A stretch of 64,000 bases of DNA from Diplonema japonicum (taxonomy: Eukaryota > Euglenozoa > Diplonemea > Diplonemida > Diplonemidae), in contig OZ025703.1 of assembly GCA_964019335.1 (NCBI GenBank), positions 248,001 through 312,000 on the forward strand, written 5' to 3'. The translations under genes were made by a program, and so were the position numbers. Position 1 is the first letter of the stretch. Every line of letters begins with the position of its first letter. Under the pieces are notes generated by a model. It saw only the letters and a list, made by a program, of their open reading frames with translations, made no database searches and had not been told where the DNA came from. Positions 21,211 through 29,637 of this stretch are shown in pieces.

Positions 21211-21492
21211 GAACGCATCCACACCAGTAAGGGCATAGCGCCCCTCATCCCAGCTGCGTCAGTAGTTTCTGTCCACTCCCTGCGCACGTTGGGTTACTAC
21301 AACAGCTCCGTAAGGGGCTACTCCTCTAGACCGGTATTCGCCTCCCCGGTGACCCGCCACATCCTTGAGAAACAACTGTACAACTATTGTGTCCTTACCA
21401 ACTCGGTTGAGGGTTTTATACCTAAGGTACCGAGGAGGGTGAACGAGGGGCCGAAGGCCACACCACAGCAGAAAGGTTCGATCAAGAGATAG
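21211..21492 (+). CDS. Hypothetical open frame, possible terminal exon
   Basis: A frame of 93 codons with normal codon composition, unlike the homopolymer frames nearby, ending in TAG at 21490-21492. It has no ATG; a T-run and TAG directly upstream at 21210 look like a 3' splice site, so this may be the last exon of a gene whose first exon I cannot identify. The product is Ser-, Val- and basic-rich and I do not recognise it. A hairpin element begins 16 bp after the stop, as it does 17 bp after the tautomerase stop. It could also be a relic within a repeat-rich region. Confidence 0.35.
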   Translation, partial: ERIHTSKGIAPLIPAASVVSVHSLRTLGYYNSSVRGYSSRPVFASPVTRHILEKQLYNYCVLTNSVEGFIPKVPRRVNEGPKATPQQKGSIKR

Positions 21493-21507
21493 ATTGAGAC
21501 TCTTCAG

Positions 21508-21545
21508 GCGTCCTGCCACATACCGCAGGTACCCTTAAATGTCTC
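21508..21545 (+). repeat. Dispersed hairpin element, copy 5
   Basis: Type A copy preceded by CTCTTCAG, with arms CCTGC/GCAGG, loop CACATACC, then GTACCCTTAAATGTCTC and a T-run. It is identical in its core to copies at 16435 and 36185. Confidence 0.9.
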
Positions 21546-21570
21546 TTTTTTTTTTTTTTTTTATTTAATT

Positions 21571-22264
21571 CGAGCCGGGTTTTCAAGGGTGGGAGTGAAA
21601 ATAATATTTCACTTTATATCACGCTCGAGAAATAAGGCCCAGGAGTGACATAATGTACAGGAGTGATATAATGTTACATTATGTCACCCCTGCACCTATT
21701 TTAAGCCAAACTCCCTAGAAACACAGAAAACCATGGGAAGAAAGCCTAAGGCGATGGGGAGGATTACACGTCTCGGGGGTGCTAGTCAGTCTGCTCAACC
21801 CATCCCAGAATCAAGATTCTGCAGTGGGCCCCTGCATCCGTCATACATGCAACCTCAGATGGTTCCAGCGGTAGCGATGCACAGGATAAGCCTCGACATC
21901 AACATTAATGTTATGACTAACGAGAATTGGTGACTTGAAATCCCCTTGTAGCTTGTAATACCCAACCTTTTTTGCTGCCTCTCAGTTTTGATTTCTTCTT
22001 GTAACCTGTGCCCTGCGCCTGTAACCTCCCACCCTTTCAAACCCGGCTCTTATTAAATAAAACAACATATTAAATGAAAATAAGTGCATTATTTCACTTG
22101 TGGTGGCGGGTTTAACTCGAAATTATTACTACACTCGCTACGCTCGTGAAGTAATTCGGATATTACTACACTCGCTTCGCTCGTGAACTAAGATCCTCTC
22201 TCGTTAAACCCCCTGCCACCACGCGTGAAATAATGCAATCTTATTTTCATTTAATAAATAGTTA
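21571..22264. mobile_element. Composite palindromic element, copy 1
   Basis: Two modules side by side. The first (21572-22049) is bounded by inverted repeats starting GAGCCGGGTTTTCAAGG and ending CTTTCAAACCCGGCTC (22 of 24 bases match). The second (about 22070-22254) is a large palindrome with arms containing GCATTATTTCAC and GTGAAATAATGC, with smaller nested hairpins (CACTCGCTTCGCTCGTG). The element ends AATAAATAGTTATTTTTTT. A related copy lies at 24406-25148. A short frame at 21733-21933 is not recognisable. No transposase; MITE-like. Confidence 0.65.
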
Positions 22265-22881
22265 TTTTTTTGTTGTTGTTGTTGTGTAGCACTCACGGTT
22301 CCAAAAAAAAAATGATGTCCTTTTCGCCACATGCTTTTTTTTTTTTTTTTTTATCAGAGATTTTCTTTCGGTATTAACGATAGGCAGTGCAGTTTGGTTT
22401 TTTTTTTTTTTTTTTTTCTTCCTTTACTTAAGCGGGGGGGGGGGGGGGGGGGGGGCTAAACCGACAAGCCTTATGTGGTCAGTCACTTTACATTTCCCCG
22501 TGACATTTCTGAAAATCCCGAAATCTGAAGCCTTCGCTCAAACAAAAAACAACAAAAAAAAAAAAGCACCTAACCAGAGGAAGCTTGTTCGTGAATCAAA
22601 AGTCTTACCTCAGGACAATTGTATTAATAAAAAAAAAAAAAGCATTTTTGTTCCTTTTTTTCTGTTTTCTTTTTTTTTCTTTGGTGCACACCAAGTTGTG
22701 ATCCAAAGGGACAAGGATATGGGGCAAAATTATGCGTTACAAATAAATAAATAAATAAATAAACTTGCTTTATTACACCATCACCAACCCCCCCCCTTTT
22801 TTTTCTTTCACATAACAAAATCTCATCGTAAAGAAAGAAAGAAAAAAAAGAGAAGGGGAAAAAAAAAATGCAGCCGTGTCG

Positions 22882-24314
22882 ATGGCCGACTACGATTTAC
22901 TTCTGTTAGATGCTTGGGCACAAGTAGGGCACCAGACAAAAACACTCACACAGCCCTCTGCCTTCTCCCGTCCCTTCAACGACGTTCATGTATCCCCGCT
23001 TCGTTATAAAGATGACCAGGACTCCTTACGGGAAGCGGCTGATGCTGTAAGGTACGCCGCCGTGGAACGGCACCACGTTCCAGGAAGCCAACCCAGGCTC
23101 CTGAGAGAAGCAGCAAACTCACTCAGAGAAATGGACTCTCCACGTTCCTTAGAACCGCCTGAAGCCGTCCCACCCTCCACAACAACTACTGGGCACACTG
23201 GAAACTCCACTGGGAACATACAAACAGTATGCGACTTGCTAGTTTCCTCCCGACTGGAGACGAACGAGCTCAACAGGGAAAAGGAAAGCCTGCACAGAAA
23301 AATCTCGGAACTCGAGGCGAGGCTCAAGGAACTAGAGGAAGCACCCCCCAGGGAAATCGTCAGAGAAGTCATCGTAGAGATCCCCGTGGAAAGGGTGGTC
23401 GAAGTACCTGTGGAACGAATCGTGGAAATTGAAAAAAGAGTAGAAGTAGAGGTCGAGGTCGAGGTGGAGAAAATCGTTGAAGTAGAAAAAATCGTCGAGG
23501 TCGAGGTAGAAAAAATCGTTGAAGTGGAAAAAATCGTCGAGGTGGAAAAAAAAGTAGAGGTGGAGGTAGAAGTGGAGAAGGAAATCATAGTCGAAAAAAT
23601 CGTGAAAGTTCCTGTAGAGGTCCAGGTGGAGAAGATCGTACGGGTGCCGACGGAGAAGGTTGTGGAGCGGGTCATCGTGAAGGAGGTTCCTGTTGAAAAA
23701 ATCGTCGACAGGGTTGTGGAAATACCTGTTGACAAGATCATCATCCAAGAAAGGATCGTGGAGGTGCCTGTGGAGCGGATAGTCGAAAAAACCATTGAAA
23801 TTGAAGTTCCTGTGGAAAAAAGGGTTGAGATACCTGTCCTCTGTTTGGAAGGCCGTGAGTCACCCCCAGCACCACCATCTAACAAGTTGTATCAGTCACC
23901 CACACCCCCTACAACAGTGCCCTACAGGTCCCGGCTTGCCCCTGCACCCCCTACCCTTTCGCCTATGCCTTCTTCGTTTGCGTTTACTCAGAACTCTTCT
24001 ATCGCCTGCACAGAGGAAGAGGTGGGTAACCATCATCACTTCCCGTCTCCGAGGACATCGCCGGTTCCTTTAACCTCACCTGTTGTTTCTGCGGTGCCTG
24101 TCGTGTCTGGGGGGAACATGAACTCTGAGGAAAAGCGGATTTCCCCAAGGAGGACGCTGGACAGTGGGGTTGGCGGTACTGGTCATACTACGTTTGCTGA
24201 ACAGGTATTATTATTATTTAAAAAAAAAAAAAAAAAAATACAAAGGCAAACGCGTTGCTCATGAGGATTCAAGACACGCAGAAGGTGTACCTCTCCAGAA
24301 GGTTCGCGAAATGA
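22882..24314 (+). CDS. Alveolin-like VEKIVEV repeat protein
   Basis: 463 aa from two exons (22882-24204 and 24246-24314; intron 41 nt, GTATTA...AAAG, phase 0). The N-terminus (about 1-110) is ordinary sequence with a short coiled coil at about 125-150. Residues about 155-315 are a Val/Glu/Lys/Ile-rich array of short units such as EKIVEVEKIVEV and VPVERIVE, the hallmark of alveolins and related membrane-skeleton proteins of protists; articulins use a similar VPV alphabet. A Pro/Ser-rich tail follows. The last exon adds 22 residues. An upstream ATG at 22868 opens a 13-codon frame overlapping this start. Such proteins form cortical filaments beneath the plasma membrane; the family assignment rests on composition and repeat form, so unrelated convergent repeats remain possible. 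Confidence 0.75.
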
Positions 24315-24405
24315 TGGTTTTTGCTGCTTCGATCCGAAAGAAATTGGAACCAGAGTGTCCCCAGAAAGGGTGGCCGGTTATTTTTTTTTTTTTTTTTTTA
24401 TATAA

Positions 24406-25148
24406 CTCGAGCCGGGTTTTCAAGGGTGGGAGTAAAAATAAAATTTTACTTTATGTCACTCCTAGCTTTATTTTCACTCCCAGTTTACCTTGAAATTAGG
24501 CCCAGGAGTGAAATAATGTTCGAGCGTGAAATAATGTAACATTATTTCACTCCTGGGCCTAATTTCGCCTATTCCACCTAGGTTTAGGGCAAGTTACAGC
24601 AAGATCAACGCCATCATTCAACGAAACTTGGGTAAAAAAATGCAGAGCTTTCCCAGGGTTGCACTTCTTTTGAAGAAGGCCATGAGGTGAAAAAAAGCTT
24701 CAGTGTTTAGTCAGGAACAAATGAAGGAGTATCTGGCAATGAAATTCAGCGACCCCTACAACATAGTGCGTCTGGCATATGCAGCTTGCATGTTTGCAAG
24801 CGGGACGAGGACAAAGAGTTGCACAACTGAAATTGAGCGACGTTGTATCTCCCACCCTGTAACCCAAATCCCACTTTTCACTTGTTGTAACCCTGTAACC
24901 TCCCACCCTTTCAAACCCGGCTCTTGTTAAATAAAACAACGTATTAGTGAAAATAAGAACATTATTCCACTTGTGGTGGCAGGTTTAACTCGTAGCTTTT
25001 TACTTCACGAGCGCAGCGAGTGAAGTAAACGGGATATTAGTTCACGAGCGAAGCGAGTGAACCAAGATCCCTACTCGTTAAACCCCCTGCCACCACGCGT
25101 GAAATAATGCTATCTTATTTTCACTTAATAAATAGCTATTTTTTTTTT
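24406..25148. mobile_element. Composite palindromic element, copy 2
   Basis: Related copy of the element at 21571. Module one is bounded by GAGCCGGGTTTTCAAGG (from 24409) and CTTTCAAACCCGGCTC (to 24923). It contains a perfect 29-bp inverted repeat at 24492-24566. Module two (about 24945-25128) is a palindrome with GTGGTGGC and GCCACCAC arms and nested CACGAGCGCAGCGAGTG hairpins. It ends AATAAATAGCTATTTTTTTT. No coding capacity seen. Confidence 0.65.
24492..24566. repeat. Perfect 29-bp inverted repeat
   Basis: Arms at 24492-24520 and 24538-24566 are exact reverse complements with a 17-nt loop. The arms contain GGCCCAGGAGTGAAATAATG. The equivalent part of the copy at 21571 is also palindromic but imperfect. 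Confidence 0.95.
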
Positions 25149-25484
25149 AGATTTTCAGTTGAAAACAAACTTTTTTTTTTGTAGATTCCCTTAGTCCCTT
25201 TGTATTTTGTTTTTAAACGGTATTGTTTTTTTTTTTTTTTTAAGTATTGTCTTTGCTAAAGAAAAGAGTAGTGGTAATTTTTTTGGTTAACCTTCGCAGG
25301 TCACACAAACAACAAATGCCGACTCTCGTGAGAAAAACTACAAAACAAACGGTTACGCGAATTCGTATTTTTTCCACCAAACCCTTTTTTTAAAAAAACC
25401 TTTCTTGACGATACGGTAATTTGAACATTTTCCTGGAAATTTATAGGGGGAAAAAAAAATAGGACTATCAAAAAAAAAAAAAAA

Positions 25485-25886
25485 ATGGCCACCGCTATCA
25501 CCGACGCCAGGAACGTGCTCCTTGAACAGACCAAGCCTGGTACGCACGCTGACCACGAGTCCAACGCCAAGGCCGCGCAGGCCATCACCGTTGCCAGGTA
25601 CGCCGCCTTCGCTGCTGACGGGAAGGTCCTCCCCGAGGTGTACCCCCCTCCTCTCGCTGGTGACGGTGCTGATGTGTACACGATGGCTGACGAGGCAGGT
25701 GAGGGTGCCGTGACCTACAAGGAGTTCTCGAAGTTCGTCGGCCGCAACCAGAACCTGAAGAACAGGTTGAGGGAGGGCTGGGAGTTCTTCTGCGGGCACT
25801 TCTCCATCGAGAACCTCGAGGACTGCCCCAAGGAGAAGTTCATGGAGATCTGGGCTGCCGCCGCCGCCAAGAGGACCGACGCGTGA
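25485..25886 (+). CDS. Small EF-hand-like protein, copy 1
   Basis: 133 aa. Residues around the GEGAVTYKEF segment fit a 12-residue EF-hand loop (D at position 1, E at 5, G at 6, V at 8, T at 9, E at 12), with Ala at position 3 instead of Asp/Asn; the rest is not clearly recognisable. A calcium-binding or cytoskeletal role is possible but unproven. The coding DNA is identical, base for base, to 28982-29383 except for the stop codon (TGA here, TAA there), while flanks are unrelated. Codons are strongly GC-biased (third positions mostly C or G), as expected of a highly expressed gene and unlike neighbours such as the bestrophin. The ATG follows an A-tract. Intronless. Confidence 0.85.
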   Translation: MATAITDARNVLLEQTKPGTHADHESNAKAAQAITVARYAAFAADGKVLPEVYPPPLAGDGADVYTMADEAGEGAVTYKEFSKFVGRNQNLKNRLREGWEFFCGHFSIENLEDCPKEKFMEIWAAAAAKRTDA

Positions 25887-25963
25887 ATAAAGTTTTCTTA
25901 CCCCCACCCGGAAAGCTTCTATATGACTACCCCCCTCTCCCCACCAACGATTCTTTTGATTCT

Positions 25964-26001
<38 letters not shown>

Positions 26002-26290
26002 TTCCTCTGACTTGGTCAGTGTTTATTTTTTTTTTTTTGTCAGGTTGCAATTTCTTTTTTTTTTCCTGGAAGTTTAGAAGAGAAAATAAAAAGGAAAAAA
26101 AAAAAAAAAAAAAAAAAGAGGGTGAAAGGAATAGGGTTGTTGTTGCTTTTGCTTTTTTTTTTTTTTTTTTTTTTTTTTTTTCCTCTTCTTCTTCTTCTTT
26201 TTTCTTATTTCTTTTCTTTTGAATCAGTTTATTCTTCTTTTTTTATTACTATTACTAAGTATTATTGTGGACAACAGCCGGAGGGGGGGG
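25887..26290. other. Homopolymer-rich spacer
   Basis: The first 60 bases are the 3' flank of the gene at 25485, which shares nothing with the flank of its twin. The rest is long T- and A-runs. No gene seen. Confidence 0.7.
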
Positions 26291-26790
26291 GGGTCACATG
26301 GTAGTGGTAAAACGGGTTTTTTTCAATTTCGCCAGTGCAGAGTACTGGTGCCACCACACCCCTTTTTGACCAAATAATCGATTTCCGATTCTGGGCACAT
26401 TTGGGCACCTGCAGGGAATTATTTTGCATTTTTAAAAGTGGCCACGGTTTGGTACCTGGCCTGTTGTCTCTCTTGAATCTTTTGAAATTTTCTGAAAAAA
26501 CTTAAGTATTTGTCATGGTTTATACCTCCCTTTGAACGCGGCTCTTTAGGACGCCGCTACCGTTTGAACGGCAGAGTACAGTCTTGCGTTGTAGGATTGT
26601 GAACTTTTCCGTGTTTTGCGCAGCATTTCTGATGAATATCTATCATTTTCCCGAGGTTAGGATGGTAAGTTTGTTTCTGCAAAGATTTCAGGTACCAAAC
26701 CGTGGTCACTGTTTTCAAAAATACAAATAAAGCATTAACAAGCGCTCAGAAGTGCCCTAATCCGGCGGATTTCGATTTTTTTTTTCTTCC
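26291..26790. mobile_element. MITE-like element with inverted arms
   Basis: Arms at about 26395-26457 and 26690-26752 are imperfect inverted repeats; the inner edge reads GGTTTGGTACCTG on the left and CAGGTACCAAACC on the right, with GATTTCCG and CGGATTTCG at the outer edges. The left part is related to 18852-19030. No coding frame. Boundaries approximate. Confidence 0.55.
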
Positions 26791-26877
26791 TTTTTTTTTT
26801 TATTTCACTCTTCGTCATTTTCTTCACTCACTAGGGGGCCTCATAATTTAACGCGAAAAATCGCCATAATTTAACTA

Positions 26878-28498
26878 CTGTAAAACGAATAATGTCGGAC
26901 GGAAAAATTCTCGGACGGAAAAACTCCCGGACACCAAAAAAACCCGGACATTTTTCCGTCCGGAGTTTTTCTGGGAAGAAGTTTTTTACTTAAGGGGGGT
27001 AGCAGCTCCCACCACGTTTGCCTGGAAGGGCTTTATTCCTTGTGCAGAGCCAAAATGTCACCCTGCGTGGCAGTTTGAATTTTTCTTCCCCTTTCAATGC
27101 ACCAACAAACAGCACCCACGGGATCTTTAACTTCTCATAAACCCGTACTTCTTTCGTCAGATTGACCAGTTCGACTACCCAAGGCACGTTGAGCAGCTGG
27201 CTTGTGAGGGGCCCAACTTTGGTGCTGACACCCCCGGCCAGCTCACCCCCGAGATAAACTCCTTACACCGGGCCAGTACAAACCCCCGAAAGCAGCTTGG
27301 CGGCCTCTGCCTCGGTCAGAAGACGGCAGCAACAGGTTCAACAGAGCCCCCGGTTTCTTCCAGACGGAAATACTGGACGTTGCTATTCCACCCTACCACA
27401 CCCTGGCCGCCGCGACGCCGTGATAGCTGCGTATCGCCCAATACGGGATTTAGCATCCTTCGGGGGCTGAAAGATTTTTGCTTGAGTCGATAGGTAAACG
27501 GGCTTGGTGAGCCTATCCCAGCACAACAAATATGCACCTATGCAGAAGGGCTGCTGTGCGCCAATCCAGCCCGAAAGACAGACCTGGTAGACTTTGGTGG
27601 GGCACTGTCCTTTTCCACTGGCTAGGCTGACAAAATTTTGCAGCAAGAAAGACAAAAGCCGCAAGCCACCTCCGGAAAGCCCGGAAACGAGAAGGACAAC
27701 GAGAAGGCACGCTGTTTCACCATGGAATTCAGGTCCATAATCGACACCCATAAAGTAAGGCCGGAATTGGTCTGGAATACGGGGTTAAAAACCAAAACAA
27801 AAAGGGGTGCTAAGGTCGTAAAAGTCCGTGGCTTGGGGGACAAAACGGGCTATAACCGAACAGCTGGCTGTTTCCTTGGCTGGATGGTTAAATACAAAGG
27901 CAAAGCGGAAACGCAACCGGCAGGGATTATCCGTGCCCCGGTCAAGCACCCGCCCACCGAATGGAGCCTAACGGCATCGCCCAATCATTGGGCTAATTAT
28001 GATACTCGGTATCTGGGTTACGGAGCTGTTTCTTCCTTTTTGCTATAAATCATCAATTCCCATGGTTTTGCCGAACGGGCCGATTCTGCTGCTTGTCGGC
28101 GACCACAACTCTCACACGACCTATGCCTATGGGTTCGTAGAGTGGTTCGCAGGCGCAAACGTGCACATTGCTTTTGTCCCCCTGGGCTCACCTACATGGT
28201 TCAACCGATGGATATTGGGTTGAACGCAGCTGTAAAGCATCTATTAAGAAAGGTAGTAGGCCACACGAAGGCTCGACAAGCTTAATTGCCTCAGGGGCAG
28301 CAAGGGAGGACAAAGATGCAGAAAGGGAACCCTGGGGGTTTCTTCGCGCGGTTGCCGTTTGCAGCCCTGGCCAGTATGTAGGTGGTAGTGGACCAGGCCC
28401 CCTGACGGCCTTACCTAAAAAAAATTCCCGGACGGAAAAATTCCCGGACGCCAAAAAAACTCGGACATTTTTCCGTCCGGGAGTTTTTCGTTTTACAG
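26878..28498 (+). mobile_element. TA-inserted DNA transposon, pogo/Tc1-like
   Basis: 1621 bp, flanked by TA on both sides (26876-26877 and 28499-28500), as expected of Tc1/mariner/pogo elements. Both ends start CTGTAAAACGA in inverted orientation, followed by about 90 bp of sub-repeats built from CCCGGACGGAAAAA and TTTTTCCGTCCGGG. The interior holds a broken DDE transposase (27638-28288). The clean empty-site equivalent at 34966 supports the boundaries to the base. Confidence 0.8.
27638..28288 (+). pseudogene. Broken DDE (pogo/Tigger/jerky-like) transposase
   Basis: Remains of a DDE_1 superfamily transposase split over at least two frames. Frame 2 (27638-28048) has an FTMEFRSIIDTHKV segment like the region after the first catalytic Asp, and KVRGLGDKTGY. 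Frame 3 (27999-28223) has LLLVGDHNSHTTY, equivalent to the LDGHSSH motif with the second Asp. Frame 2 again (about 28187-28288) has MVQPMDIGLNAAVKHLL, equivalent to the LQPLDVG motif with the third Asp. The N-terminal DNA-binding part upstream of 27638 is not readable. Inactive as it stands. Confidence 0.7.
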
Positions 28499-28981
28499 TA
28501 GTTAAATTATGAGATTTTCGAGTTAAATTATGGGGCTTCAGAGTGAAAAAAATGGGTCTTGTCGTGGAAAAAAATGTACCCAACCCCTTGAATTTTTTTT
28601 CGGGAACTCGAGTTAAATAATGACTCATAATTTGTTGGCAATAAATAGCTATTTTTTTTTTTTTTTTTTTTTTTCACTTTACCACGTTTTTAAGGGGCAT
28701 CTGATTAGCCCCTGGGGGGTCACCACCTAGCAATCTGTTTTAACACACACACCACTGAAGGGTTTATATACCCAACCTTTGAAGGGTGATGAAGTCGACC
28801 CCTCTTTCTGCCCCCCTTTCTTTTACTGAAAACGCGTGATGTAGGTAGCTTGTTGTGGGATGGGCTGCAAGTGTTGGGTTTCCTTCCTTCTGACCGCGTC
28901 TTTGGTGAGAGGCAGATGGGGAGAAGGGGGAAAAAAAGGAGAAAAAGACCACCACAGCGACATCACAAACCTCTAAACAAA

Positions 28982-29383
28982 ATGGCCACCGCTATCACCG
29001 ACGCCAGGAACGTGCTCCTTGAACAGACCAAGCCTGGTACGCACGCTGACCACGAGTCCAACGCCAAGGCCGCGCAGGCCATCACCGTTGCCAGGTACGC
29101 CGCCTTCGCTGCTGACGGGAAGGTCCTCCCCGAGGTGTACCCCCCTCCTCTCGCTGGTGACGGTGCTGATGTGTACACGATGGCTGACGAGGCAGGTGAG
29201 GGTGCCGTGACCTACAAGGAGTTCTCGAAGTTCGTCGGCCGCAACCAGAACCTGAAGAACAGGTTGAGGGAGGGCTGGGAGTTCTTCTGCGGGCACTTCT
29301 CCATCGAGAACCTCGAGGACTGCCCCAAGGAGAAGTTCATGGAGATCTGGGCTGCCGCCGCCGCCAAGAGGACCGACGCGTAA
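28982..29383 (+). CDS. Small EF-hand-like protein, copy 2
   Basis: 133 aa, protein and coding DNA identical to the gene at 25485 apart from the stop codon (TAA). The leader and trailer share nothing with the first copy beyond an A-rich run before the ATG. About 3.1 kb of mobile-element sequence lies between the two stops and starts. Exact identity confined to the coding region suggests gene conversion or a very recent copy event, possibly through a processed transcript; the absence of introns in both copies leaves the mechanism open. Function as for the first copy. Confidence 0.85.
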   Translation: MATAITDARNVLLEQTKPGTHADHESNAKAAQAITVARYAAFAADGKVLPEVYPPPLAGDGADVYTMADEAGEGAVTYKEFSKFVGRNQNLKNRLREGWEFFCGHFSIENLEDCPKEKFMEIWAAAAAKRTDA

Positions 29384-29637
29384 GCACCGACCCCTACTGC
29401 ACTACGTGTCGTTCATGTGTCCGTCTCGCCCCCACCTCTCTTGCCGTGAAGGGGGCTTGTGACGTGATGCAGAAGACAGCGGCGTGTTCATCATAATAAA
29501 AAAAAAAGAGAAAAAAAAAAACACCTTTCCCACCCTCCCTTTTTTTTTTTTACCCCCCTCTTTTTATAGTTTTTTTTTTTCCGGCTCCTGTTCTGCTTTA
29601 AAAAAAAAAAAATTCTGCAGTTGCAGGCTTTCTGACG

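Larger units (their letters stand above)
26800..28655. mobile_element. Non-autonomous element (type Z) interrupted by a TA-flanked transposon
   Basis: The left end, TATTTCACTCTTCGTCATTT..., and the right end, ...CTCGAGTTAAATAATGACTC then AATAAATAGCTATTTTTTT, match the element at 34966-35548. The copy is split at a TA by the 1.6-kb transposon at 26878-28498. Removing that insert restores the uninterrupted arrangement seen at 34966. Part of the internal sequence present at 35190-35450 is missing here. Confidence 0.75.
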
